A stretch of DNA of 64,000 nucleotides. Origin: CAVYUC01 sp963783085. GTDB taxonomy: Bacteria; Bacteroidota; Bacteroidia; Bacteroidales; Prolixibacteraceae. Shown here one piece after another: positions 44,364 to 52,926 of the stretch; position 1 is the stretch's first letter, and each line of letters starts with the position of its first letter. The notes below the pieces were generated by a model. It worked only from the letters and a program-made list of their open reading frames with translations. It made no database searches and had not been told where the DNA came from. Location: positions 104,190 through 168,189 of the forward strand of contig CAWAMJ010000014.1 in NCBI GenBank assembly GCA_963783085.1. The letters are read 5' to 3'. Both the position numbers and the translations under genes were made by a program.

Positions 44364-44936
44364 TTATAAATTATCAATTACCGCCTTTAACCGGTCGGCG
44401 ATTTCAACAATGGAACCCATTCCGTTGATACCATAATGTTTCCCCTGATTCTCGTAATAATTGACCAGTGGCGCTGTTTTTTGGTTATAAACGTTAATGC
44501 GGTTTTCAATCACCGAAACATCCTGGTCATCGGCACGCCCCGATATTTTTCCACGGCCGAGCAACCTGTCGATAAGTTCCTGTTTTTCCACTTCCAGGCT
44601 CAGCATGGCTGAAATCGGCGTTTCGTTGGCATTCAGCAATTCGTCGAGCGCTTTTGCCTGTTCTACCGTTCTGGGGAATCCATCGAAAATAAAACCATTG
44701 GAATCGCCTTTGTTTTCCAGTTTTGATTTAATCATGCCTATAACCACAGCATCGGGCACCAGTTCTCCTTTGTCCATAAAAGCTTTCGCTTCTTTGCCGA
44801 GGGCGGTTCCTTCCGCAATTTCGCTGCGAAGTAAATCGCCGGTGGATAAGTGTGTTAATTTGTATGCACGGATCAAATATTCTGCCTGTGTACCTTTTCC
44901 CGCTCCGGGAGGGCCAAATAATACAAGATTCAACAT
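44364..44936 (-). CDS. adk: Adenylate kinase
   Basis: A 190-residue enzyme interconverting 2 ADP and ATP + AMP. P-loop LFGPPGAGKGTQA at residues 6-18, AMP-binding THLSTGDLLRSEIAEGT, and FDGFPRTVEQA. The LID is the short form (LLGRGKISGRADDQD) without the four-cysteine zinc finger. It lies 13 bp after hpt on the same strand, so purine-nucleotide genes are grouped here with purE divergent. Confidence 0.96.
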   Translation of the reverse strand: MLNLVLFGPPGAGKGTQAEYLIRAYKLTHLSTGDLLRSEIAEGTALGKEAKAFMDKGELVPDAVVIGMIKSKLENKGDSNGFIFDGFPRTVEQAKALDELLNANETPISAMLSLEVEKQELIDRLLGRGKISGRADDQDVSVIENRINVYNQKTAPLVNYYENQGKHYGINGMGSIVEIADRLKAVIDNL

Positions 44937-44949
44937 GTTGCTTTGGATT

Positions 44950-45492
44950 TTATTCGTTAATAACTGTGTAAATATCGATCAGGTTTCGGCCATAACCATC
45001 ATAATCGAGGCCGTAACCGACAATGAAGTCGTTTGGAATTTCCATTCCCACATAATCGAGTTGCACCTCTTTTTTCAGGGAATCAGGTTTTAACAAAAGT
45101 GTTGCAATCAGCACTTCCCTGGGATTTAATTTTCCCAGTTGCTCGAGGATGTTTTCGATGGTGAGGCCGGTATCCACAATATCTTCCAGAATCACAACAG
45201 TTCGGCCGGCGATATTTTCGTTCAGCCCGATTAATTGTTTAATAGCCCCGGTTGAGCTGTCGCCCCGATACGAAGCCAGTTTTACAAATGAAATTTCAGT
45301 TTCCACCATAGAAACCCGTTGGAAAAGTTCGGCGGCAAACATAAATGAACCATTTAAAATGCAAATGAACAAGGGATTTTTACCTGCCAGATCACGACTC
45401 ATTTTATCGGCCATCTTTTCAACCACCGATCTGATTTTTTCATAAGGAATAAAAAGTTCAAAGGTTTTATCGTGGATTTTTACCTGTTTCAT
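44950..45492 (-). CDS. hpt: Hypoxanthine phosphoribosyltransferase
   Basis: A 180-residue purine salvage enzyme: hypoxanthine (or guanine) plus PRPP to the nucleotide. The PRPP loop VVILEDIVDTGLTI, the FICILNGSFMFAAEL strand, the LASYRGDSS flap, and YVGMEIPNDFIVGYGLDYDGYGRNL near the end are all typical. The start is the ATG at 45492 (MKQVKIHDKTFE). The in-frame extension to 45996 runs antisense through purE and is artefactual. It is divergent from purE by about 110 bp. Confidence 0.95.
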   Translation of the reverse strand: MKQVKIHDKTFELFIPYEKIRSVVEKMADKMSRDLAGKNPLFICILNGSFMFAAELFQRVSMVETEISFVKLASYRGDSSTGAIKQLIGLNENIAGRTVVILEDIVDTGLTIENILEQLGKLNPREVLIATLLLKPDSLKKEVQLDYVGMEIPNDFIVGYGLDYDGYGRNLIDIYTVINE

Positions 45493-45604
45493 TACCGGAG
45501 AATAAATTTTTTTAAGTTGCTTAATTGGTGTATTTTCGCTTAAAAATTTGAGGCTGCAAAGTAACAAAACAAATTGCTTAATTGGAAATTTTATATTGCA
45601 AAAG

Positions 45605-46111
45605 ATGGAACCAAAAGTAAGTATTATCATGGGAAGTACATCCGATTTGGATGTGATGGCAAAAGCTGCAAAATTGTTGGAAGAGTTTGAAATTCCATTC
45701 GAGATGAATGCGCTTTCGGCACACCGCACGCCGGATGAAGTGGAAAAATTTGCCAAAGGCGCAAAAGGTCGTGGCATAAAAGTGATTATTGCAGGCGCAG
45801 GCATGGCAGCCCATCTGCCGGGAGTAATTGCCGCCATGACGCCGGTACCGGTGATTGGCGTGCCCATTAACGCCAGCCTTTCCGGATTCGACTCGGTTTT
45901 GGCTATTCTGCAGATGCCCCCGGGAATTCCGGTTGCCACAGTTGCAGTTAACGGCGCTATGAACGCAGCAATTCTGGCAGTGCAAATGATGGCCACCGGC
46001 GATGGGGAACTGATGCAAAAAATGGTTGATTACAAGGAAAGCCTGAAGCAGAAAATTGTAAAAGCCAACCAGGAACTTTCGGAAGTAAAGTACAAGTTCA
46101 AAACGAATTGA
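45605..46111 (+). CDS. purE: N5-carboxyaminoimidazole ribonucleotide mutase
   Basis: A 168-residue class I PurE, moving the carboxyl group from N5 to C4 in de novo purine synthesis. MGSTSDLDVMAKAAKLLEEF, the active-site SAHRTPDEV with His, AGAGMAAHLPGVIAAMT, and PINASLSGFDSVLAILQMPPGIPVATV are all present. I choose the ATG at 45605 because the extension upstream is not conserved in character. It stands alone (purK is not seen) and is divergent from hpt. Confidence 0.96.
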   Translation: MEPKVSIIMGSTSDLDVMAKAAKLLEEFEIPFEMNALSAHRTPDEVEKFAKGAKGRGIKVIIAGAGMAAHLPGVIAAMTPVPVIGVPINASLSGFDSVLAILQMPPGIPVATVAVNGAMNAAILAVQMMATGDGELMQKMVDYKESLKQKIVKANQELSEVKYKFKTN

Positions 46112-46169
46112 GACGAACAGTCATTTATTTTGCTATCTTGAAAAAATTTTACCAACTGCTTTTTTAGTA

Positions 46170-46382
46170 ATGAATACAAAAGATATATTAAAAGAAATTG
46201 AAAGTCTTCCGGTTCGTAAACGCATTTATGTAATCGAAAAAACACTCCAAACTATTCGGAAAAATGAAGATTTCGAACAGATGCAAAATGCTGCGGAAGC
46301 TCTATATTCTGACTACAGGGACGATACTGAATTAACAGCTTTTACTAAGATAGATTTCGACAACTTCTATGAAACAATGTGA
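46170..46382 (+). CDS. Antitoxin of a MazF-like pair
   Basis: A 70-residue acidic protein (MNTKDILKEIESLPVRKRIYVIEKTLQTIRK...) whose reading frame overlaps the MazF-like gene by 14 bp. It lacks an obvious MazE AbrB fold, and resembles the small alpha-helical partners seen with some MazF toxins of Bacteroidota. The assignment rests on the overlap and on the toxin. It probably neutralises the nuclease through its acidic C-terminus. Confidence 0.72.
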   Translation: MNTKDILKEIESLPVRKRIYVIEKTLQTIRKNEDFEQMQNAAEALYSDYRDDTELTAFTKIDFDNFYETM

Positions 46383-46716
46383 AGTATGGTTAATAAGTTT
46401 AGATCCGACAGTTGGCGCAGAAATCAAAAAAACGAGGCCGGCAATAATTGTTAATGATGATGCTCTGGGAAAACTGCCACTTAAAATAATTGTTCCGGTA
46501 ACAGACTGGAAATCTCATTACAAAATCGCACCGTGGATGGTTAAAATTGAATCCACGCATAAAAATGGATTAGTAAAGGAGTCCTGCGCTGATTGTTTTC
46601 AGGTTCGTTCAGTTTCCCAAAACCGGTTTGTCAGGAAATTAGGCTCCATAACAGAGAATGAATTAAACAAAATAAAAACAGGTTTATCGAAAGTTTTATC
46701 GATTGATCTTGAGTAA
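46369..46716 (+). CDS. MazF/PemK-family mRNA interferase toxin
   Basis: A 115-residue endoribonuclease. GEVWLI-type start (CEVWLISLDPTVGAEIKKTRPAIIVNDD) and the second core IIVPVTDWK, with ESCADCFQVRSVSQNRFVRKLGSIT, follow the MazF beta-barrel with Arg, Thr/Ser and Gln residues of the active site. It should cut single-stranded mRNA at short motifs. Its start lies within the last codons of the antitoxin gene. Complete at the family's usual length (about 110). Confidence 0.88.
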   Translation: MKQCEVWLISLDPTVGAEIKKTRPAIIVNDDALGKLPLKIIVPVTDWKSHYKIAPWMVKIESTHKNGLVKESCADCFQVRSVSQNRFVRKLGSITENELNKIKTGLSKVLSIDLE

Positions 46717-46746
46717 ACTAACCAAAACCATCTTCTTTAAACAAAA

Positions 46747-47562
46747 ATGGGAAGAACCAAATGTGTCGTACTCCTGATTTTAATCAACACACTTTATTTG
46801 AATGCAGCCGAAAACCATTGGGCGGGAGCGCGTGCACTGGCGCTTTCCAATGCCGCGGTTTCTTTTTCCGATGCCTGGAGCACATTTCATAACCAGGCTG
46901 GGTTGGCTAATCTTACCGATATTACCACCGGCTTTTATTACGAATCCAGGTTCAACATCGACGAACTGGCACTTATTGCAGGTTCGCTCGTGCTGCCGGT
47001 GAAAGCGGGAACGTTCGGCATCAGTTTTTCGCAATTTGGAAAAGCGACTTATAAGGAAAATAAAATAGGACTTGGTTTTGCCAAAAAGCTGACTGAAAAT
47101 TTCGACGCCGGCATTCAATTCGATTATTTCTCGCAAACATTTCCTGAAAACGAACGTGCATTTGGATTCGCCACTGTTGAAGGAGGTATCATCTGGTCGC
47201 CGGCAAAAAACCTGTTTCTGGGAAGCCACATTTTCAATCCGTTTGCAGCTGGTATTGAAACACCCGCAGGCAAACAAAAAATGCCTGCGACTTACCAGAT
47301 TGGCGGCCATTATCAATTTAATGACATGGCGCTGGTGACAACCGGGATACAAAAAGAAAGCAATTTTCCTGCGAGATTTAAAGGCGGAATCGAATTTCTT
47401 CCGGTGGAAAACTTCGCGCTGCGGTTCGGGGTTTCGGGAAAACCGTTCAATTCTACCGCGGGAATTGGCTACAACGCAGGCAAATTAAACGGCGATATTG
47501 CATTCAGTTATCACGGAAACCTGGGGATCACACCTTCTGTTTCGGTTCAGTTTAAATTGTAA
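46747..47562 (+). CDS. PorV/PorQ-like outer-membrane beta-barrel protein
   Basis: A 271-residue exported barrel protein. Signal MGRTKCVVLLILINTLYLNA, then GARALALSNAAVSFSDAWSTFHNQAGLANLTD, the hallmark of the PorV/PorQ family (FadL-like barrels in type IX secretion and related roles), and amphipathic strands ending in SVQFKL with the terminal aromatic. The following HhH-containing gene starts at the next base, so the two are translationally adjacent and likely act together. Whether it belongs to type IX secretion is unknown. Confidence 0.8.
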   Translation: MGRTKCVVLLILINTLYLNAAENHWAGARALALSNAAVSFSDAWSTFHNQAGLANLTDITTGFYYESRFNIDELALIAGSLVLPVKAGTFGISFSQFGKATYKENKIGLGFAKKLTENFDAGIQFDYFSQTFPENERAFGFATVEGGIIWSPAKNLFLGSHIFNPFAAGIETPAGKQKMPATYQIGGHYQFNDMALVTTGIQKESNFPARFKGGIEFLPVENFALRFGVSGKPFNSTAGIGYNAGKLNGDIAFSYHGNLGITPSVSVQFKL

Positions 47563-49605
47563 ATGGAACGGATGCTACAACATATCATCCTGATTCTCAT
47601 GTTGCTAATCCCGTTTTTTTCGGCAGGACAAAAGCCGGATGTAAGTGAAGAACTGGAAGCAATTATTGAATCGATTGTGGAAAACCTCGAAGAAGATGCC
47701 GAAGTGACCCAAATTACACAAGACCTGGAACAATTAGCCGAAAATCCGCTAAACATAAATTCAGCAACCGAAAACGATCTTTTAAAACTGCATGTGCTAA
47801 ACCAGGTTCAAATTCAAAAAATACTTGATTACCGGAACAAATTCGGTTCGGTGTATTCAATTTTCGAATTAAATGCAATTGATGGAATTTCGCGCAACGA
47901 ACTGCTAAAAACGGCGCCTTTCGTTTGGTTTGGGCCCGCAGAAGAAAAAACGGAAACCTTTTCCGATGCTTTGAAATACCCGCGGCAACAACTTTTTGCC
48001 CGGACGCAGTCGTTACTTCAAAAACAGAAAGGATTTCGGGAAAAGGATGACGGGACCATTCCGTACGAAGGCAATCGCGCGCGCTATTACACCCGGTACC
48101 ATTTCGAAGCCGGGGAAAAAATTTCAGCCGGCATAACCGCTGAAAAAGACCCGGGTGAAGCGTTTTTCAATGGTTCCAACAACTCCGGCTTTGATTATTA
48201 TTCCGGATATGTGAGCCTGCAAATCAATCCGGTAATTCAGAAGGTGATTGTTGGCGATTTTTTGGTGCGCGCCGGTCAGGGCCTGGTTGTATGGCAGGGT
48301 TATTCCTCATCGAAGTCGCTATATACACTGGATATTTTGAAAACCGGCCAAAGTATTCGCCCTTTTACCTCTGCCGATGAAAACCGGTTTTTCCGTGGAG
48401 CTGCCACTTCCATCGCCCTTGGAAGCGGGACGCTTGAGCTGTTTTATTCGAATAAAAAGCGGGATGCCAACATAATTTTTTCCGATTCGGCAGCAACTTA
48501 TTTTACCAGCCTGCAAACTTCGGGATATCACCGAACCAACAGTGAAACAGCGGATGAAAATTCGGTAAAGGAAACCAATGCCGGTGTAATTTTTACTTAC
48601 AATTTCCAAAACCTGAACATTGGCGCCACTTTCGTAAACCAGCAGTTTGAGCTGCCATACATCCGCAGCGATCAGTTGTACAATCTATTTCAATTCCGTG
48701 GAAAACAGAATTACACAGGCGGCGCCAATTACTTGTATAGCAAAGGAAAGTACCAGTTGTTTGGCGAGGCGGCGTTATCAAAATCAAAAGGGAAAGCGTT
48801 TGTGCAGGGTGCGGTGGCGCATCTCAGCGACCAGCTCGGATTTTCGGCTTTGTTCCGTCATTTCGATAAAAATTACCATGCTTTGTGGGCCGGTCCTTTT
48901 GCAGAAGGAAGCGCGGCCAATAACGAAACGGGCTTATTTTTGGGAACGAAAATCCTTCCGGTAAAATACGTTGCCCTCTCGGCATATTCAGATTTTTACC
49001 GCTCGGAATGGATTACTTTTTCCACTGCAGCTCCAGCTTCAGGGTTCGATGTATTTGCACAGGCCGATATGGTTTTTTCTGATAAATTCCGGTTTTACCT
49101 CCGGTTAAAAAATGAAGAAAAAGAGCAGAAGTTTAAAATGGAAAACAGGTATATAAACTTGCCGGAAACCACCCGGAAAACCCGGTTTCACATTCAATAC
49201 CAGCTTTCTGAGAAAATAGGATTAAGAACAAGAATGGAACATGTTTTCTACAAAGGCATGGAAAAAGAAAACGGGTTCATGGTTTACCAGGACATTCGTT
49301 ACTCGCCAGTTCAATTTCCGGCTACCGGATATTTTCGCGTCGCGTGGTTCAATACCGATAGCTACAATTCGCGAATTTATGCCTACGAAAACGACCTGTT
49401 GTATACCTTTTCCATTCCGGCCTATTATGGAAATGGCTGGAGGGCTTACATCAACCTGCGTTGCAAAATCAGCAGGCAAATCGATTTCTGGTTTAAACTG
49501 GCCGATACCATCTGGACCGACAGAAAAACCATCAGTTCAGGCTATAATGAAATTAGCGGAAATCAAAAAACTGAAGTAAAATTTCAGTTGAGGTTGAAAA
49601 TATAG
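47563..49605 (+). CDS. Outer-membrane protein with N-terminal helix-hairpin-helix domain
   Basis: A 680-residue exported protein. Signal MERMLQHIILILMLLIPFFSAGQ, then an acidic helix, a ComEA-like helix-hairpin-helix region (about 60-120: NPLNINSATENDLLKLHVLNQVQIQKILDYRNKFGSVYSIFELNAIDGI), then about 540 residues of amphipathic beta strands that end in EVKFQLRLKI, typical of an outer-membrane barrel. HhH domains bind DNA, so the protein could present DNA at the outer membrane, for example in uptake; this is a hypothesis. It starts immediately after the PorV-like gene stop. Confidence 0.75.
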   Translation: MERMLQHIILILMLLIPFFSAGQKPDVSEELEAIIESIVENLEEDAEVTQITQDLEQLAENPLNINSATENDLLKLHVLNQVQIQKILDYRNKFGSVYSIFELNAIDGISRNELLKTAPFVWFGPAEEKTETFSDALKYPRQQLFARTQSLLQKQKGFREKDDGTIPYEGNRARYYTRYHFEAGEKISAGITAEKDPGEAFFNGSNNSGFDYYSGYVSLQINPVIQKVIVGDFLVRAGQGLVVWQGYSSSKSLYTLDILKTGQSIRPFTSADENRFFRGAATSIALGSGTLELFYSNKKRDANIIFSDSAATYFTSLQTSGYHRTNSETADENSVKETNAGVIFTYNFQNLNIGATFVNQQFELPYIRSDQLYNLFQFRGKQNYTGGANYLYSKGKYQLFGEAALSKSKGKAFVQGAVAHLSDQLGFSALFRHFDKNYHALWAGPFAEGSAANNETGLFLGTKILPVKYVALSAYSDFYRSEWITFSTAAPASGFDVFAQADMVFSDKFRFYLRLKNEEKEQKFKMENRYINLPETTRKTRFHIQYQLSEKIGLRTRMEHVFYKGMEKENGFMVYQDIRYSPVQFPATGYFRVAWFNTDSYNSRIYAYENDLLYTFSIPAYYGNGWRAYINLRCKISRQIDFWFKLADTIWTDRKTISSGYNEISGNQKTEVKFQLRLKI

Positions 49606-49642
49606 CTTCGAATGCTTTACTTTGTCACCCAAAAATTCCGAG

Positions 49643-50782
49643 ATGACAGAATATAATTTTGATGATATCCGCCCTTACACCGACAAGGAAGCAAGGCAAA
49701 AAATACGGTTGCTGATCAAAGACCCGGTTTTCGACGAGGTGCTGATGCATATTTTCAAGGTGCGCCCGAAGGTAAAAATGGTGAAGCTGCAATTGCGCAT
49801 GATCAGAAACGTTAAACAACTGCAGGGAACGTTTATTTATGACCTGATCCGCTGGATCATCAACAAAACATCGAGTGGGCTGTCCAGTGCGGGAATCAGC
49901 AAACTCGACAAAAAGAAAGCCTATTTGTTCATCTCAAACCACCGCGACATTGTACTGGATGCTGCATTGTTAAACTTCTTGATTTTTGAGCACGGCATGA
50001 ACACAACCCAGGTAGCCATCGGAAACAATCTTTTGCTTTACGAATGGATTGAACATGCGGTAAAACTGAACCATGCTTTTATCATAAAACGGAACCTTGG
50101 CGCCCGCGAACTGATGGAAGCGTCCAAAAAAGTTTCGCATTATATCCGGAAATCAATTGTTGAAGATCGCATGTCTGTCTGGATTGCGCAACGCGAAGGC
50201 CGAACAAAAGACGGATTTGACAAAACACAGCCAAGTATCATTAAAATGCTGAACATGAGCAATACCGGCAGCTTTAACGACGGTTTTAACGAACTGAATA
50301 TTGTGCCCGTTTCCATCTCGTATGAAATTGAACCATGTGGTTTAGCAAAGATGAAAGAGCTGATTAAAAAAGAACGGTATGGCCAGATAAAAACCAACAA
50401 AGACGATTTGAAAAGCATGTCGATGGGAATGTTCAACCCGAAAGGCCGAATGCATTTTTCGTTTGGCGATCCCATTAAAATTGATTTTGTGGAAGTGCAT
50501 ACAAAGCAGGAACAAAATAAACAGGCCGAACAATTAGCAGCGTTAATCGATCAGAGCATTTATGCCAATTACAAACTCTGGCCAAATAATTACATCGCTT
50601 ACGATTTGCTGATGCAGGACAACCAATTTCAGCACAAATATTCAATGGAAGAGAAAAAGAAATTCGAAATGATGATTGAGCAGGCAATGATTCACATCGA
50701 TTTTCCGATCACCGACATTCAGGAGCGGTTTCTGAAAATCTACGCCAATCCGGTCATTAACAAGCTGCAAGCAACAAAATAA
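49643..50782 (+). CDS. 1-acyl-sn-glycerol-3-phosphate acyltransferase-like protein
   Basis: A 379-residue acyltransferase of the PlsC/GPAT superfamily. Motif I NHRDIVLDAAL (NHx4D), motif II-like FIIKRNLGARE, motif III IAQREGRTKDG with the PlsC-type E-G-R-x4, and motif IV NIVPVSISYEIEP. It is longer than PlsC, with a C-terminal helical part, so it may be a glycerol-phosphate or dihydroxyacetone-type acyltransferase variant. The start is the ATG at 49643 (MTEYNFDDIR). It follows the HhH gene by 37 bp and precedes the HAD gene by 2 bp. Confidence 0.8.
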   Translation: MTEYNFDDIRPYTDKEARQKIRLLIKDPVFDEVLMHIFKVRPKVKMVKLQLRMIRNVKQLQGTFIYDLIRWIINKTSSGLSSAGISKLDKKKAYLFISNHRDIVLDAALLNFLIFEHGMNTTQVAIGNNLLLYEWIEHAVKLNHAFIIKRNLGARELMEASKKVSHYIRKSIVEDRMSVWIAQREGRTKDGFDKTQPSIIKMLNMSNTGSFNDGFNELNIVPVSISYEIEPCGLAKMKELIKKERYGQIKTNKDDLKSMSMGMFNPKGRMHFSFGDPIKIDFVEVHTKQEQNKQAEQLAALIDQSIYANYKLWPNNYIAYDLLMQDNQFQHKYSMEEKKKFEMMIEQAMIHIDFPITDIQERFLKIYANPVINKLQATK

Positions 50783-50784
50783 TT

Positions 50785-51435
50785 ATGGCTGCTGTAATTT
50801 GGGACTGGAATGGAACGCTGCTGAACGATCTCGACCACTGCATTGCAACTATAAACGTTTTACTCGAAAAACGCAAACTTCCGATGATCGACCACTCCCG
50901 GTACAAAGATGTTTTTTCCTTTCCTGTAAAAGAATATTACCAATCAGTTGGTTTCGATTTTTCAAAAGAAAACTTTGAAATTCCGGCAAAAGAATTTATC
51001 GATTTGTACGACCGACAGGTGAAGAATTGTCCGCTGCACGATTCGGCAATTGAGGTTCTTTCTTTTTTTAAAGAACATAACATCAGCCAGTTTGTGCTAT
51101 CCGCCATGAAACAGGAAATGCTGGAAGAAACACTGAAACACAACCGCATTTCTCATTTTTTCGAAGCAGTGGCCGGCCTAAACGATCATTACGCTGTTTC
51201 AAAAATCGAGCGCGGCAAACAGTTAATCCGGCAATTTGAAATCGATAAAAAAAACACGTTCATTATTGGCGATACCATTCACGATTTTGAAGTAGCCCGG
51301 GAATTGGGAACCGCGTGCATTTTAATTGCCGACGGCCACCAGTCGAAAGAAAGGTTGCAAAAAACAGGGAGCACTGTAATTTCTGCGTTAAAAGATTTGA
51401 TGGCTACCAGCGAAATCAAGGAACTGTTTCAATAA
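50785..51435 (+). CDS. HAD-superfamily phosphatase
   Basis: A 216-residue HAD hydrolase of the phosphoglycolate phosphatase-like type. Motif I is DWNGTLL, so the second aspartate of DxDGT is Asn, a variant seen in some HAD subgroups. Motif II-like FVLSAM, motif III Lys in SKIERG, and motif IV FIIGDTIHDFEVA are in place. A helical cap lies between motif I and II. It starts 2 bp after the acyltransferase gene. The natural substrate is unknown. Confidence 0.85.
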   Translation: MAAVIWDWNGTLLNDLDHCIATINVLLEKRKLPMIDHSRYKDVFSFPVKEYYQSVGFDFSKENFEIPAKEFIDLYDRQVKNCPLHDSAIEVLSFFKEHNISQFVLSAMKQEMLEETLKHNRISHFFEAVAGLNDHYAVSKIERGKQLIRQFEIDKKNTFIIGDTIHDFEVARELGTACILIADGHQSKERLQKTGSTVISALKDLMATSEIKELFQ

Positions 51436-51492
51436 TTCTTTTACATTTACGGGTTTTTGAAAAAAAAATTATTGTTTGATAAAACCAGTTTG

Positions 51493-52926
51493 ATGAAAAA
51501 TTTTCTTAGCAAAGATGCCAATCTGCTGCTTGTTTTTTTGCTTGCAGCCGTTTCGTTGCGTTTGTTCAGTTTTTTTCCGAGCGTACTCGACCATGACGAA
51601 TCAACATACCTGATCATCGGCCGCGACATTTTACACGGAAAAGCATTATACAAAGATGTAACCGATACAAAACCGGTAGGAATTTTCATGTTTTATGCGG
51701 CGCTCGAGTTTCTTTTCGGACAATCGATATTTCTGAAACGGCTGGCTTTTGCGCTCGTTGTGGGTGCAACCGGTTTTCTGGTTCACAAAGTTTCTTTCAG
51801 GCTGTTTAAACAAAAAAATGCAGCGCTGGCATCGGGTTTTATTTACCTTCTTTACACCTCAATATGGACCTATCATGGGCGTTCGCCAAACACCGAGTTG
51901 CTGTTCAATTTTACCACCATAGCCGGTTTGCTGCTGTTTTTAAAGCGGGATGCAAAACATTTTTTTGCGGCTGGCTTGATAATGGGCATCGGTTTCATTA
52001 TCAAATACCTGGTGCTTTTCGATTTTTTCGCATTCATGCTGTTCTTCTTTGTGGTTGAACTGGAAAACCCTGAAAATAAAAAATTCCTGCCTGTACTGGC
52101 TCGTTATTTTCTTGCGGGTTTGGCTTTTCTCCTTCCGTTCGGTTTGGTGAACCTTTATTTTTATCTCGGCGATCATTTCCAGGATTTCTATTTTATCACC
52201 TACGAACTTCCGGGGTTGTATGGCGGTAATGCATCGCCAATGAGGTATCTAATCATGCTGCTCGATTTTATCGCGAAATTTCTACCCATCTCATTCATAC
52301 TTTTTTATGTAATTTTCAACAAGAAAAAACCGCTGCCGTTCAACTACAAATGGTTTTTTGCTTTGTGGATTTTGTGCGTGCTGATTGCCATGTACCTTCC
52401 CGGAAAAGAATTCAGCCACTACACCATTCAACTCATGCTCCCGTTTAGTTTACTGGCAGGTATGTTTTTTCATCCTGAATTCAAGACCGATAAAGCAACA
52501 GGTCTCATTTTCTCGCGGAAGTACGGATTTATTTTACTGGCTGTTGTTTTACTGGCCGTGCAGGTTATTAATTACCAGAATGAAGTAGCCAAACCCGATG
52601 TGGAACGCGAGGTGGCCACCTACATTAAAAAAGAAATGAAGCAGGGCGATAAAATTTATGTTTCGAATTATCAGCAAATTATTTATTACCTGGTGGGTAT
52701 CGACAGCCCTACGAAATTTGTGCATTCCAATTTACTGTTTACGCCAACCCATAAAGCGTTTAAAGTTAATGCCGGCACCGAAATCGGGCGAATATTGGGA
52801 ATGCATCCGAAATTTGTTTTGGTTCAGGGAAAAAATGATTTGATTCAGAAAAAAATTCAGAAAGATTACCGGTTGCTTAAAACCTTCAGAAACGGCCGGA
52901 TTTTACTCTATGCACTCACGAACTAA
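51493..52926 (+). CDS. GT39/ArnT-like membrane glycosyltransferase
   Basis: A 477-residue integral membrane protein with about ten transmembrane helices and the first-loop DHDE motif (PSVLDHDESTYLIIGRDILHG) of polyprenol-phosphate-dependent glycosyltransferases (PMT_2/ArnT type), followed by TDTKPVGIFMFYA. The C-terminal 90 residues are soluble and periplasmic. It probably adds a sugar to a lipid or protein acceptor. The ATG at 51493 is used instead of an in-frame TTG at 51457. It converges on recJ with a 4-bp overlap. Confidence 0.8.
   Translation: MKNFLSKDANLLLVFLLAAVSLRLFSFFPSVLDHDESTYLIIGRDILHGKALYKDVTDTKPVGIFMFYAALEFLFGQSIFLKRLAFALVVGATGFLVHKVSFRLFKQKNAALASGFIYLLYTSIWTYHGRSPNTELLFNFTTIAGLLLFLKRDAKHFFAAGLIMGIGFIIKYLVLFDFFAFMLFFFVVELENPENKKFLPVLARYFLAGLAFLLPFGLVNLYFYLGDHFQDFYFITYELPGLYGGNASPMRYLIMLLDFIAKFLPISFILFYVIFNKKKPLPFNYKWFFALWILCVLIAMYLPGKEFSHYTIQLMLPFSLLAGMFFHPEFKTDKATGLIFSRKYGFILLAVVLLAVQVINYQNEVAKPDVEREVATYIKKEMKQGDKIYVSNYQQIIYYLVGIDSPTKFVHSNLLFTPTHKAFKVNAGTEIGRILGMHPKFVLVQGKNDLIQKKIQKDYRLLKTFRNGRILLYALTN

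Noticed and set aside
45493..45996. N-terminal extension of Hpt on the minus strand
   Set aside because: It is antisense to purE and lacks any family resemblance; the ATG at 45492 gives the standard Hpt start.
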